Positions 49,880-59,697 of a stretch of 64,000 nucleotides of DNA are shown one piece after another. The position numbers and the translations under genes are program-made. The stretch covers positions 882,817-946,816 of the forward strand of contig NZ_KQ033871.1 in the NCBI RefSeq assembly GCF_000967195.1, read 5' to 3'. The DNA is from Lactobacillus kullabergensis (GTDB taxonomy: Bacteria; Bacillota; Bacilli; Lactobacillales; Lactobacillaceae). The notes under the pieces were generated by a model. The model had not been told where the DNA came from. It searched no databases and was given only the letters and a program-made list of their open reading frames with translations. Position 1 is the first letter of the stretch. Each line of letters begins with the position of its first letter.

Positions 49880-51289
49880 ATGGAAACAAAAACACCAAAG
49901 CAAATTGTTAATTTACTTAATGAATACATTATAGGTCAAGATGAAGCTAAAAAAGCAGTTGCTGTTGCTCTTTATAATCGTTATCGCAGAATGCAGCTGC
50001 CAAAAAAAATGCAGGAAGATATCACACCTAAAAACCTGTTAATGGCAGGCCCCACAGGTGTCGGTAAAACCGAAATTGCCAGAAGATTAGCAGCGATTGT
50101 TAATGCGCCATTTGTAAAAGTCGAAGCTACAAAATTTACTGAAGTTGGTTATGTTGGTCGTGACGTTGAATCAATGGTGCGCGATTTGGTAAATGAAGCA
50201 GTGCGCATGGAAGAAAAAGATCAATTTGACCGTGTTCGCACTCAAGCAACTAAAGAAGCCAATAAAATTTTAGTACGTTTGCTTGTTCCCGGAATCAAGC
50301 AGGACAAAAGAAAAAATCAGATGCAGGAATGGCAAGATATGATGTCAATGCTCATGTCAGGAGGTCAGAACAATGATCAGTCTTCTGACGCAGACCAGGA
50401 AGAAATAACGGATGATGTCCGCAATCAGCGTCTTACTGTATCTGAGCAGTTAAACAAAGGCCTGCTTGAAAATCGTGAAGTCACTATCAACGTTGAGCAG
50501 GCTCCCAAAGTCAATCCAATGGGTGATATGATGGGCCAAATGGGAATCGATTTGAGTTCAATGCTTAACGATTTGGTTCCTAAAAAGAAAATTAAGCGTA
50601 CATTGGCAGTAAAAGATGCCCGGGAAGTTTTAATTCAACAAGAATCCCGCAAGATGATTGATTATGACTCCCTTTATCAAAAAGCTATTGAGCGTACGGC
50701 AAACAACGGTATTATTTTTATTGATGAAATTGATAAAATTACTGCTGGCAATAAGAAAACTTCTGGTGAAGTATCACGTGAAGGTGTGCAAAGAGATATT
50801 TTACCAATTGTAGAGGGTTCTACTGTTCAAACTAAATATGGTCCTGTAGCAACTGATCACATACTTTTTATTGCTGCTGGAGCATTTTCTGAATCTAAGC
50901 CAAGTGATTTAATTCCTGAATTGCAAGGCCGTTTTCCAATTAGGGTTGAACTCAATGCTTTAACAAAAGACGATTTTGTCAAGATTCTCAAGGATCCTGA
51001 AGATTCACTTTTAGAACAATATGTAGCCTTGATGAAAGCTGACGGAATCAAATTAGTCTTTACGCAAGAAGCAGTTGATCGAATTGCTCAAATTGCATAT
51101 GACGTAAACCAGGGAACTGATAACATTGGTGCCAGAAGATTGTCAACAATTCTTGAGAAGCTGCTGGAGGATGTTTTGTATGAAGGTCCAGATATGTCTA
51201 TGGGTGAAATTACGGTGACTGAAGCGTACGTTAACGAAAAACTTAGTGATATAATAACAAATAAAGATTTAACTAAGTTCATTCTTTAA
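49880..51289 (+). CDS. hslU: ATP-dependent protease ATPase subunit HslU/ClpY
   Basis: AAA+ unfoldase that feeds HslV. The 469 residues include Walker A GPTGVGKTE (near 56), the GYVGRDVES pore motif, a large intermediate domain (about 105-240), Walker B IDEIDK and a sensor II region. GAGGCAG lies before the ATG. In B. subtilis the next gene is codY; here an epimerase-like gene follows instead. Confidence 0.97.
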   Translation: METKTPKQIVNLLNEYIIGQDEAKKAVAVALYNRYRRMQLPKKMQEDITPKNLLMAGPTGVGKTEIARRLAAIVNAPFVKVEATKFTEVGYVGRDVESMVRDLVNEAVRMEEKDQFDRVRTQATKEANKILVRLLVPGIKQDKRKNQMQEWQDMMSMLMSGGQNNDQSSDADQEEITDDVRNQRLTVSEQLNKGLLENREVTINVEQAPKVNPMGDMMGQMGIDLSSMLNDLVPKKKIKRTLAVKDAREVLIQQESRKMIDYDSLYQKAIERTANNGIIFIDEIDKITAGNKKTSGEVSREGVQRDILPIVEGSTVQTKYGPVATDHILFIAAGAFSESKPSDLIPELQGRFPIRVELNALTKDDFVKILKDPEDSLLEQYVALMKADGIKLVFTQEAVDRIAQIAYDVNQGTDNIGARRLSTILEKLLEDVLYEGPDMSMGEITVTEAYVNEKLSDIITNKDLTKFIL

Positions 51290-51307
51290 CAAAGGTGATG
51301 ATTATGC

Positions 51308-52198
51308 ATGGATTACACTATCAAAAATAGCATCTTACAGGTCAAAATTGCCAGTAAAGGTGCTGAAGTTCAAAGTGTGAAAAGTTTACATAGCGGTTAT
51401 GAATATATTTGGCAAGCTGATCCTGAAGTTTGGAAGAGACATGCTCCTGTACTCTTTCCTATTGTGGGGAAACTTAAAGATGATGAATATACTTATCAGG
51501 GGAAAACATACCACTTATCTCAGCATGGCTTTGCACGTGATTTAGAGTTTAAAGTTGAACGACATACAGAGGAAAGCATCACTTTTTTACTGACGGATTC
51601 TGCAGAAACCAGGGAAGTTTATCCATTCAAATTTGAATTGCGTGTGAACTATAACTTGCTTAATAATCTGCTGGAAGAGAATTTTTCTGTCATTAATAAG
51701 TCAGATGGTGAAATGATTTTTGGCATTGGTGGACATCCCGGATTTAACATTCCCACAAGCAAGACTTTGTCTAAGGAAGATTTTTACTTCAGTACTAAGC
51801 CTTCTCGTGCGCGCGTTCGTATTCCTCTTAAAGGAGCATTTTTAGACTGGCCTAATCGATCTCTGGCCTCGACCAATAGTTTGATTACCCTGAGTGATCA
51901 TCTGTTTAAAGATGATGCTTTGATTTTTCAAATGCGTGGACACGACAACCGAGTATCTTTAAGAACAGATGCCAATAATTTTCATGTAAATGTTTGGTTA
52001 AGGGATGCTCCTTTTGTAGGTGTGTGGTCCCAATATCCTAAGTCTGCAGATTATGTCTGTATTGAACCCTGGTGGGGCATAGCTGACCGCAGTGACACTA
52101 ATCAAAAATTAGAAGAAAAATACGGCATGAATCACCTTGAAGCTGGTGGCACTTTTACGGCTGGTTTTAGTATGGCTTTTCATGATCAAGATGAATGA
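51308..52198 (+). CDS. Aldose 1-epimerase family protein (LacX-like)
   Basis: Mutarotase-fold protein of 296 residues. Visible family features: PVLFPIVGKLKDD, LSQHGFARDLEF, GIGGHPGFNIP with the catalytic-type His, and a late CIEPWWG segment with a Glu. LacX-type proteins of this kind act on sugars of unknown identity. AAAGGTGATG lies upstream; I use the ATG at 51308. It probably shares the hslVU transcript and ends at a strong terminator. Confidence 0.87.
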   Translation: MDYTIKNSILQVKIASKGAEVQSVKSLHSGYEYIWQADPEVWKRHAPVLFPIVGKLKDDEYTYQGKTYHLSQHGFARDLEFKVERHTEESITFLLTDSAETREVYPFKFELRVNYNLLNNLLEENFSVINKSDGEMIFGIGGHPGFNIPTSKTLSKEDFYFSTKPSRARVRIPLKGAFLDWPNRSLASTNSLITLSDHLFKDDALIFQMRGHDNRVSLRTDANNFHVNVWLRDAPFVGVWSQYPKSADYVCIEPWWGIADRSDTNQKLEEKYGMNHLEAGGTFTAGFSMAFHDQDE

Positions 52199-52225
52199 GT
52201 ATAAAAATAAATTATTTAGGTTGAA

Positions 52226-52252
52226 AAGAAAGCCTCGAGGCTTTCTTTTTTT
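52226..52252 (+). terminator. Terminator after the epimerase gene
   Basis: AAAGAAAGCC-TCGA-GGCTTTCTTT, a 10-bp perfect stem, and further T. This ends the topA-to-epimerase run. Confidence 0.93.
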
Positions 52253-52318
52253 ACAGTTCCCTGTTAACTCAAGCAAAAGCTTTCTTGCGAACTAATGTTC
52301 TTATGTCTATAATAAAAT

Positions 52319-52339
52319 AGCTAGCTGAAATCGCTAGCC
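52319..52339 (-). terminator. Possible plsY terminator
   Basis: On the minus strand GGCTAGC-GATTTCA-GCTAGCT forms a 6-7 bp stem followed by ATTTTATT. The T run is broken, so confidence is moderate. Confidence 0.5.
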
Positions 52340-52358
52340 ATACTTATCTGATATACAA

Positions 52359-52994
52359 TCATAATTTATGGTGTCTTTTCTTATACCAGTACCATAAACC
52401 AAAGGGAATGATATTCTCTTGATGGTGCAATAATCGTTTAATATTGCTTCTGTGACGAATAAATAAGATAATCATGATGCAGCCCACGATAATTTCAAGA
52501 TAAATATCGTGAAAGAAGAAAGTTACAATGAATATTAAGACAACTGCAATTAAACTGGACAGACTGACATAAGACGTGATAAAAACCAATGGTAAGAAAA
52601 TGAGAGCACAGACGCCAAAGAATTTTAGGTTATAGCCCAAGAAAAGCCCGGCACTAGTTGCTACAGCCTTACCACCTTTAAATTTTAGAAAGATGGAACA
52701 TGTGTGTCCCAGGATGGCTAATCCCCCTGAAATTAACAAAAAATATTTAGGGGCATTGATATGAAAAATTCTAGGCAAATTTGTGGCTAACGTTCCCTTG
52801 AGGACATCAACAATGAGAACCACACTGCCTGCAAATGGTCCAAAAACGCGAAAAGAGTTAGTGGTTCCGATATTGCCAGAGCCATAATTTCTAATATCTT
52901 CTGCAAAAAATACCTTGCCAACGATCACGCCAGTAGGAAACGAACCTATTAAATATGCTAGAATAAATATCAGAATTAAATTTAAATTTATCAT
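52359..52994 (-). CDS. plsY: Glycerol-3-phosphate acyltransferase PlsY
   Basis: Membrane enzyme that uses acyl-phosphate from PlsX to acylate glycerol 3-phosphate in phospholipid synthesis. The 211 residues have five helices and the family motifs GSFPTG, YGSGNIGTTNSFR and KFKGGKAVATS. AGGA precedes the ATG. It diverges from parE, the usual plsY-parE arrangement of Firmicutes. Confidence 0.96.
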   Translation of the reverse strand: MINLNLILIFILAYLIGSFPTGVIVGKVFFAEDIRNYGSGNIGTTNSFRVFGPFAGSVVLIVDVLKGTLATNLPRIFHINAPKYFLLISGGLAILGHTCSIFLKFKGGKAVATSAGLFLGYNLKFFGVCALIFLPLVFITSYVSLSSLIAVVLIFIVTFFFHDIYLEIIVGCIMIILFIRHRSNIKRLLHHQENIIPFGLWYWYKKRHHKL

Positions 52995-53090
52995 GTATAT
53001 CCTGCTCTCTTAAAGTCTAATGCTATTTTATCAGAGTTTACAAAGTATGAGGATTAAAATAATAAATGATTTTTAACTGGAGGAGTCTAT

Positions 53091-55049
53091 TTGACTAAAA
53101 CAAGTAAAAAAACAAATTCTTATGATGACTCATCAATTCAGATTCTTCATGGTCTGGAAGCTGTGCGGAAAAGGCCAGGTATGTATATTGGATCAACTGA
53201 TGTTCATGGTCTTAATCAGCTTGTCTATGAAATTGTAGATAATTCAGTAGATGAGGCAATGGCCGGATTTGGTAAAGAAATTGACGTAACGATTCATAAA
53301 GATAACAGTGTGACGGTACGTGATTTTGGTCGTGGGATGCCTACAGGCATGCATAAATCTGGTAAGCCTACAATTGAAGTTATCTTGACTGTCTTGCATG
53401 CTGGTGGTAAATTTACCGAACAAAATTATAAGACTTCTGGCGGACTTCATGGAGTAGGTTCCTCTGTCGTTAATGCTCTTTCCAGTTATATGGATGTTAA
53501 AGTTATACGGGATGGAATTGCATACGAAGAAGAGTTTAAAGATGGTGGTCATCCCGTTGGTACATTGAAGCGCTTAGGTAAAACTAAGGAACCTACTGGT
53601 ACCACCATTACTTTTAAACCAGATGAAAAAATTTTTTCGACTATTAAATATAAATATGAAACTATTCAAGAACGCATACGTGAATCAGCTTTCTTGCTTA
53701 AAGGTGTGCGCTTTGTCTTAGTAGATGAGCGTGATCCCCAACATCATGATGATTTTAAATATGATGATGGTATTAAAGCTTTTGTATCCTATCTGAATGA
53801 AGGTAAAGATACTTTAAGCGATATTTTTTATTTTTCCGGTAAACAGGACGAAATTGAGGTTGAGTTTAGCGGACAATATAGTGACAGTTATTCCGAAAAC
53901 TTGGTTTCTTTTGTAAATAATGTGCGTACATCAGATGGTGGCAGTCATGAAGTAGGTGCACGAAGTGGCTTTACTCGTGCTTTTAATGATTATGCCAAAA
54001 AACAAGGACTGTTAGGTAAGAAAGACAAAAATATTGATGGCTCTGATTACCGTGAAGGTTTAAGCGCTGTTTTATCAGTTAAAATTCCAGAAGAGCTATT
54101 AGAGTTTGAAGGGCAGACCAAGGGCAAACTGGGAACTCCTCAAGCTAGATCAGTTGTTGATGCAATTGTTTATGAAAAAATGTCATATTACCTAATGGAA
54201 AAAGGTGAACTGGCACAAGAGCTGGTGAAAAAAGCACAAAGAGCAAGGGATGCTCGTGAAGCTGCGAAAAAGGCTCGTAACGAGAGTAGAAATGGCAAAA
54301 AACGCCATAAAAAAGAAGTCCTGTCTGGTAAACTAACACCGGCGCAGTCTCGTAATCCAAAAAAGAATGAACTTTTTCTGGTTGAGGGGGACTCTGCTGG
54401 TGGTTCCGCAAAGCAGGGACGAGATCGTAAGTTCCAGGCAATATTACCTTTACGGGGGAAAGTTTTAAACACCCAAAAAGCAAAATTGCAGGACATATTT
54501 AAAAATGAAGAAATTAACACCATGATTTACACCATTGGTGCTGGAGTAGGTGCTGAATTTAAAGTAGAAGATTCAAATTACGATAAAGTAATCATCATGA
54601 CGGATGCCGATGATGATGGTGCCCATATTCAGATTTTGTTATTAACCTTTTTCTATCGTTATATGAGGCCAATGATTGAACATGGTAAAGTTTATATCGC
54701 TTTACCTCCTCTTTATCGCTTGCAAAAAGGTCGCGGCAAAAAGGCTCAGGTAAAGTACTCCTGGACTGATGAAGAACTTGCTGCCGATGAAAAGAAAATG
54801 GGTCGTGGTTATGCTTTACAACGGTTCAAAGGTCTGGGAGAGATGAATGCTGAACAGTTGTGGCGAACAACAATGGATCCAGAAACAAGGCTGCTTATTC
54901 GGGTAAAAATTGACGATGCTGCCTTGGCTGAGCGCCGTGTGACCACATTAATGGGTGACAAAGCAGGTGCAAGGCGAAAGTGGATTGAAGAAAACGTTAA
55001 GTTCAGATTAGGGGATAATGTTTCAATCCTGGAAGAAGAAAATGAATAA
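53091..55049 (+). CDS. parE: DNA topoisomerase IV subunit B
   Basis: ATPase subunit of topoisomerase IV, which unlinks daughter chromosomes. The 652 residues have the GHKL ATP site (EIVDNSVDEAMAGF, GRGMPTG, GLHGVGSSVVNALS) and the Toprim domain with EGDSAGGSAKQGRDR and DADDDGAHI. The start is TTG after GGAGGAG. Close relatives include GyrB, but the pairing with parC and plsY fits ParE. The parC gene follows after 15 bp. Confidence 0.96.
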   Translation: MTKTSKKTNSYDDSSIQILHGLEAVRKRPGMYIGSTDVHGLNQLVYEIVDNSVDEAMAGFGKEIDVTIHKDNSVTVRDFGRGMPTGMHKSGKPTIEVILTVLHAGGKFTEQNYKTSGGLHGVGSSVVNALSSYMDVKVIRDGIAYEEEFKDGGHPVGTLKRLGKTKEPTGTTITFKPDEKIFSTIKYKYETIQERIRESAFLLKGVRFVLVDERDPQHHDDFKYDDGIKAFVSYLNEGKDTLSDIFYFSGKQDEIEVEFSGQYSDSYSENLVSFVNNVRTSDGGSHEVGARSGFTRAFNDYAKKQGLLGKKDKNIDGSDYREGLSAVLSVKIPEELLEFEGQTKGKLGTPQARSVVDAIVYEKMSYYLMEKGELAQELVKKAQRARDAREAAKKARNESRNGKKRHKKEVLSGKLTPAQSRNPKKNELFLVEGDSAGGSAKQGRDRKFQAILPLRGKVLNTQKAKLQDIFKNEEINTMIYTIGAGVGAEFKVEDSNYDKVIIMTDADDDGAHIQILLLTFFYRYMRPMIEHGKVYIALPPLYRLQKGRGKKAQVKYSWTDEELAADEKKMGRGYALQRFKGLGEMNAEQLWRTTMDPETRLLIRVKIDDAALAERRVTTLMGDKAGARRKWIEENVKFRLGDNVSILEEENE

Positions 55050-55064
55050 AGAGGTTTTTAATTA

Positions 55065-57518
55065 ATGGCTACAAAAGAACGAATTCGTGAAATGCCCCTT
55101 GAGCAAGTCATGGGTGAGCGATTTGGCAGATATTCCAAATATATTATCCAAGAGCGTGCCTTGCCAGATATTCGTGATGGTTTGAAACCAGTGCAAAGAA
55201 GAATCCTTTACGCTATGTTTCAAGATAATAATACATATGACAAGCCATTCAAAAAGGCGGCTAAAGCGGTGGGTAATATCATGGGTAATTTTCATCCCCA
55301 CGGTGACAGTTCCATTTATGGTGCCCTGGTTCACCTTTCTCAAGACTGGAAAATGCGCGAACCACTAATTGAAATGCACGGTAACAATGGTTCAATGGAT
55401 GGCGATGGTCCCGCTGCAATGCGTTATACCGAATCACGTTTAAGCAAGATTTCCAACATGTTACTGCAAGATATTGATAAAGATACAGTCAACATGGTTT
55501 TGAACTTCGATGATACTGAGTATGAGCCAACGGTTTTACCAGTTCGGTTTCCTAATTTATTAGTTAATGGTTCTACAGGTATTTCGGCTGGTTACGCTAC
55601 CGAGATTCCACCGCATAACTTAGCAGAAGTAATTGATGCTACTATTTATTTACTTAAAAATCCCGATGCTAAACTAGATGATTTAATGCATTTTGTTAAA
55701 GGTCCTGATTTTCCTACAGGTGCCATTGTTTTAGGACAAAAAGGATTACGTGAAGCCTATGAAACGGGTCGAGGACGCATTCAGGTAAGAGCAAAAAGTT
55801 CAATTCAGGAAATTAGAGGCCATCGCGAAGAAATTGTTATTACTGAGATTCCTTTTGCTGTTAATAAAGCTTTGTTAGTAAAAAAGATGGATGAGATCCG
55901 CTTAAACAGAGAGATTGATGGTATAGCGGAAGTGCGTGATGAAACTGACCGTCATGGTTTATCAATCGTAGTAGAGTTAAAAAAGGGTGCTGATGCACAA
56001 AATATTCTGAATTATTTATTCAAGAATACTGAATTGCAAGTTTCCTATAACTTTAATATGGTTGCCATTGATCATATGACTCCCATGCAAGTTGGTTTAA
56101 AGCATATATTGTCTTCGTACTTAGAACATGAAAAAGATGTAGTAATCAAGAGAACCAAATTTGATTTAAATAAAGCTGAAGAGCGTCTGGAAATTATTCA
56201 GGGTTTGATTCACGCCATGGATATTTTGGACAATGTAATTAAGGTAATTCGAGCTTCTAAAAATAAAGCAGAGGCAAAGAAAAATATATCAGATAAGTTC
56301 AAGTTTACTGCACGGCAAGCAGAAGCAATTGTGTCTTTACAGCTATATAGATTAACTAACACTGACGTTGATGCTTTGGTTAAAGAGCAAAGCGAACTAA
56401 ACGAAAAAATAGCTCGTTTTAAAGAACTTTTGTCTAATAAAAAGATCTTAGATAAAGAAATAATTAAGGAATTAACGACAGTTAAGAAGGAATTTGGCAA
56501 TCCACGGCGCACTGAAATTTCATCTGAAACCGCTAAGATTCAAATTGATGAAAAAGCATTAGTGGCAGATGAGCAAGTACGTGTTTTAATCAGTCGTGAT
56601 GGTTACTTAAAGAGGTCATCTATTCGTTCCTGGCAATCTAGTGATGATGAGGATAATGGTTTGCCGAGTGGGGATGACGTTGTATTCGAAAAGACTCTGT
56701 CAACGTTAACTAATTTATATTTATTCACTGACCGTGGTAATGTCATTTTTAGACCAGTAAATGAATTAGTCGAAACGAAGTGGAAAGAAACCGGTCAGCA
56801 TTTGTCTCAGGAAATTGGCTTAAGCGAGAATGAGAACATCATTCGCGTCTTTGATTTTGAACAATTAAACCAAAAACTAAACTTTTTAATGGCAACTAAT
56901 GATGGTTATATAAAACAATTGGAACTAAGTAATCTCCAGCCTACTAGAACTTACCGTTCACGCGCAATTACTGCAATGAAAATGAAAAAAACAGACAGTA
57001 AGGTTGTTCGTGTTGATTTAGTAAAACCTGAAAGTAATAAAGAGATTATTTTATTTACGCATAAAGCTTATGCTGTCCGCTATGATTTGACTGAAATTCC
57101 TGCATCTGGTGCCAAATCGTTTGGAGTCAAATCTGTGAATTTAAAGGATGAAGACTATGTGGTTTCGTATATAGTCATAAATCCTGATTATCTTAATTTA
57201 ATTCGCATAGGTATTATTACACAAAGAGGAGCTTTTAAGCAGTTTAGGGCTGGGCTAGTCAATAAAGTATCCCGTGCCAAACGAGGAGTATTAGTTTTAA
57301 GGGAACTTAAAACTAAGCCGCACCGTGTTGCTGCTGTTACTTCGTATGGCCAAGACCATACCCTGCTGATAACAACAACAAGTAGACGGCATATAAAGAT
57401 TTCGACTTGTGATTATCCTTTGGGTGACAGATATTCTAATGGTTCTTTTGTATTAGATACGACAAGTGACGGTCATCCAGTTAATATAAAATTGGGAAGG
57501 CCTTTAAGAGCAGAATAA
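55065..57518 (+). CDS. parC: DNA topoisomerase IV subunit A
   Basis: DNA-cutting subunit of topoisomerase IV, 817 residues. The N-terminal catalytic part has the active Tyr121 in AAMRYTESRLS, and the C-terminal half is the beta-pinwheel DNA-wrapping domain. In the quinolone-resistance region the sequence HPHGDSSIYG has Gly86 where most ParC and GyrA have Asp or Glu (position 83/84 or 87 in other numbering). AGAGGT precedes the ATG. It is cotranscribed with parE. Confidence 0.96.
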   Translation: MATKERIREMPLEQVMGERFGRYSKYIIQERALPDIRDGLKPVQRRILYAMFQDNNTYDKPFKKAAKAVGNIMGNFHPHGDSSIYGALVHLSQDWKMREPLIEMHGNNGSMDGDGPAAMRYTESRLSKISNMLLQDIDKDTVNMVLNFDDTEYEPTVLPVRFPNLLVNGSTGISAGYATEIPPHNLAEVIDATIYLLKNPDAKLDDLMHFVKGPDFPTGAIVLGQKGLREAYETGRGRIQVRAKSSIQEIRGHREEIVITEIPFAVNKALLVKKMDEIRLNREIDGIAEVRDETDRHGLSIVVELKKGADAQNILNYLFKNTELQVSYNFNMVAIDHMTPMQVGLKHILSSYLEHEKDVVIKRTKFDLNKAEERLEIIQGLIHAMDILDNVIKVIRASKNKAEAKKNISDKFKFTARQAEAIVSLQLYRLTNTDVDALVKEQSELNEKIARFKELLSNKKILDKEIIKELTTVKKEFGNPRRTEISSETAKIQIDEKALVADEQVRVLISRDGYLKRSSIRSWQSSDDEDNGLPSGDDVVFEKTLSTLTNLYLFTDRGNVIFRPVNELVETKWKETGQHLSQEIGLSENENIIRVFDFEQLNQKLNFLMATNDGYIKQLELSNLQPTRTYRSRAITAMKMKKTDSKVVRVDLVKPESNKEIILFTHKAYAVRYDLTEIPASGAKSFGVKSVNLKDEDYVVSYIVINPDYLNLIRIGIITQRGAFKQFRAGLVNKVSRAKRGVLVLRELKTKPHRVAAVTSYGQDHTLLITTTSRRHIKISTCDYPLGDRYSNGSFVLDTTSDGHPVNIKLGRPLRAE

Positions 57519-57581
57519 ATTTTTATTTATTTAATGATATTAATAATTTATGGAAGGGCTTCAACAGATTTAAATATTACT

Positions 57582-57610
57582 TTGACACAAAAGGGTTTTT
57601 GATTGATAAT
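57582..57610 (+). promoter_or_regulatory. lysR-type gene promoter
   Basis: Perfect TTGACA (57582-57587), a 17-base spacer and GATAAT (57605-57610), 49 bases before the start codon at 57659. Confidence 0.75.
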
Positions 57611-57658
57611 AGCATATAAATAGAGCCATATTATTATTAAGATAGAAGGAATAATCTT

Positions 57659-58594
57659 ATGCCTAAAACAGATACAATACTCTCAACCAAATCCCTACAT
57701 TATTTTTTGCAATTAATTGATACCATGAACTACACTCAAGCTGCTCAAATCCTTGGTATTACTCAACCGGCTTTAACTCAGCAGATAAAGAAAATTGAAC
57801 ATGCAATCGGAACACCATTGTTTGGACAAATGGGGAAAAAGCTTTATTTGACTGAAGCTGGCAAGCAGTTGCAAACGGGAGCAATTAAGCTGCTCGGGAC
57901 TATTAACTCTGTTGTTAGCGATATACAGGAGTTTACTCAGGCTGACAAAGGCAATATTGCAATTGGTGTTTTAGAAAGCGTCAATTCTGATCTTCTTAGA
58001 AAATTTTTGGTTGAATTTAATAACAATTATCCCAATATAACTATCAGTGTTTCTTATTTCAATCGTAAAGATCTTTGGTATAATCTTGATAATAATTTGG
58101 TTGATTTAGCAATGCTTTATCTTCCCGAAACTACTAAAAGGAGTCAGGCGAATTTACAAAATCAATACGAATTAATGAAAGTTACTCAAGACAAATTAAT
58201 TATCCTAACTCACGATAAAAGTGTTGAAGCAGGGAAGTCCTATCCAGTTTCTAAGTTTTTAGGAAAGAAGTGGGTTCTTTATCCAGATAGCTTTTATTTA
58301 ACTCAGATACTTAAAAACAAGCTCGGCAGTAAGGTGAATGTAAGAAATGGTCTGAACGTTCCTTTAACTTTTACTTCTACCAAGGAGATGGTTGAGACAG
58401 CGCAAGATACAGGCTATGATACAATTGTAAGTGACTCTTATTACCGCCTAAATCAAAGTGAAATTAATTTGGTACCTGTATTTTTAAAAGGCATCAAAAA
58501 ATTCACAATTTCACTTATTTATCGAAAGGGTAAAAAAGAGGTTCCACGTATACAAAACTTTTTGAAAGAATTTAAAAAGTTTTTAGAAGACTGA
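57659..58594 (+). CDS. LysR family transcriptional regulator
   Basis: The 311 residues have the N-terminal winged helix-turn-helix (LHYFLQLIDTMNYTQAAQILGITQPALTQQIKKIE, shown only as the span 14-48) and a C-terminal periplasmic-binding-like effector domain (from about 95). GAAGGAA lies before the ATG. No divergent target gene is present; LysR regulators often control a neighbour, but here the neighbours are parC and a pyrophosphatase, so the target is unknown. It has its own good promoter. Confidence 0.9.
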   Translation: MPKTDTILSTKSLHYFLQLIDTMNYTQAAQILGITQPALTQQIKKIEHAIGTPLFGQMGKKLYLTEAGKQLQTGAIKLLGTINSVVSDIQEFTQADKGNIAIGVLESVNSDLLRKFLVEFNNNYPNITISVSYFNRKDLWYNLDNNLVDLAMLYLPETTKRSQANLQNQYELMKVTQDKLIILTHDKSVEAGKSYPVSKFLGKKWVLYPDSFYLTQILKNKLGSKVNVRNGLNVPLTFTSTKEMVETAQDTGYDTIVSDSYYRLNQSEINLVPVFLKGIKKFTISLIYRKGKKEVPRIQNFLKEFKKFLED

Positions 58595-58629
58595 TGTTGC
58601 CACATAATCTTGTAAGTTCTTTTGCTGTC

Positions 58630-58655
58630 AGACAAAAATTTATAATTTGTTCTGT
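58630..58655 (+). repeat. Dyad upstream of the pyrophosphatase gene
   Basis: CAGACAAA (58630-58637) and TTTGTTCTG (58647-58655) are near complements; a direct repeat CTGTCA occurs at 58626 and 58653. It may be an operator for the ppaC promoter, possibly for the LysR regulator just upstream. Inference only. Confidence 0.35.
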
Positions 58656-58723
58656 CAAGAATAGCCTTTATTAGGTAAACTAATTATATAAGTAAAATTT
58701 TAAAAAGAAAAAGAGGAAATCTA

Positions 58724-59653
58724 ATGGAAAAAGAATTGGTCTTTGGTCACCAAAATCCTGACACAGATGCAATTGGGACAGCGATAGCTTATTCATATTT
58801 GCAGAATAAGCTGGGTTACAACACTGAAGCGGTTGCTTTAGGCGAACCTAATGATGAAACAGCTTTTGCATTAAAGAAGTTTGGTTTTGAAGCACCAAGA
58901 GTGATCAAAACAGCAGCAAATGAAGTTAAAGAAGTAATGCTTGTTGATCATAATGAACCACAGCAAAGTGTATCAGACATTGATCAGGTTACTGTAACTC
59001 ATGTTGTTGATCACCACAGAATTATGAATTTCAACACCAGTATGCCTTTATTTTATCTTGCTGAACCGGTAGGTTGTACTAGTACAATTATGTTTGGTCT
59101 CTATAAGCATTTTAAAGTTGAAATTCCTAAGAATATTGCTGGTATTATGCTTTCTGCCATTATTTCTGACACATTATTGCTAAAATCACCAACAACTACT
59201 GATAGAGATAAAAAAGCCGTTAAGGAACTTGCTGAAATTGCTGGCGTAGATTACGAAAAATACGGCTTGGAAGAATTAAAAGCTGGAACTAATATAGCAA
59301 GTAAATCAGAAGAAGAACTAATCGATTTAGATGCCAAATCATTTGAATTAAATGGCAAGAATGTACGAGTAGCTCAAATTAATGTGGTTGACTTGCCAGA
59401 AGCATTAGAACGCAAAGAAGCCTTCCTGAAAACTATGAAAGATTCAGCAAATTCAGAGGGCTACGATTTGTTTATGCTGCTTATAACTAATGTACTCGAT
59501 TCAGACTCAACTGCATTAGTTATAGGTTCAGACGAAGCTTTGGCTTCGTTTGAAAAGGCATTTGGGGAAGTTAAAGATTCAGAAATCAGTTTACCTGGTG
59601 TTGTTTCAAGGAAGAAACAGGTTGTTCCACCATTAACTGAAGCATTTAAGTAA
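58724..59653 (+). CDS. ppaC: Manganese-dependent inorganic pyrophosphatase (family II)
   Basis: Splits pyrophosphate, pulling biosynthetic reactions forward. The 309 residues belong to the DHH superfamily: [11 protein letters not shown] gives metal ligands His9, Asp13 and Asp15, then MLVDHNE and HVVDHH, and the C-terminal DHHA2 domain with the [10 protein letters not shown] substrate motif. AGAGGAAA lies before the ATG. It stands alone with its own terminator. Confidence 0.97.
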   Translation: MEKELVFGHQNPDTDAIGTAIAYSYLQNKLGYNTEAVALGEPNDETAFALKKFGFEAPRVIKTAANEVKEVMLVDHNEPQQSVSDIDQVTVTHVVDHHRIMNFNTSMPLFYLAEPVGCTSTIMFGLYKHFKVEIPKNIAGIMLSAIISDTLLLKSPTTTDRDKKAVKELAEIAGVDYEKYGLEELKAGTNIASKSEEELIDLDAKSFELNGKNVRVAQINVVDLPEALERKEAFLKTMKDSANSEGYDLFMLLITNVLDSDSTALVIGSDEALASFEKAFGEVKDSEISLPGVVSRKKQVVPPLTEAFK

Positions 59654-59655
59654 TT

Positions 59656-59697
59656 TAAAAAGCACGAAATAGTTAAATCTATTTCGTGCTTTTTTTA
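59656..59697. terminator. Bidirectional terminator between ppaC and the XRE gene
   Basis: AAAAAGCACGAAATAG (59657-59672) pairs perfectly with CTATTTCGTGCTTTTT (59679-59694), 16 bp, with T and A runs on the two sides. Confidence 0.95.

Noticed and set aside
54145-54523. Two long minus-strand frames inside parE.
   Set aside because: They lie antisense to the conserved Toprim region of parE, lack ribosome binding sites and look like shadows of biased codons.
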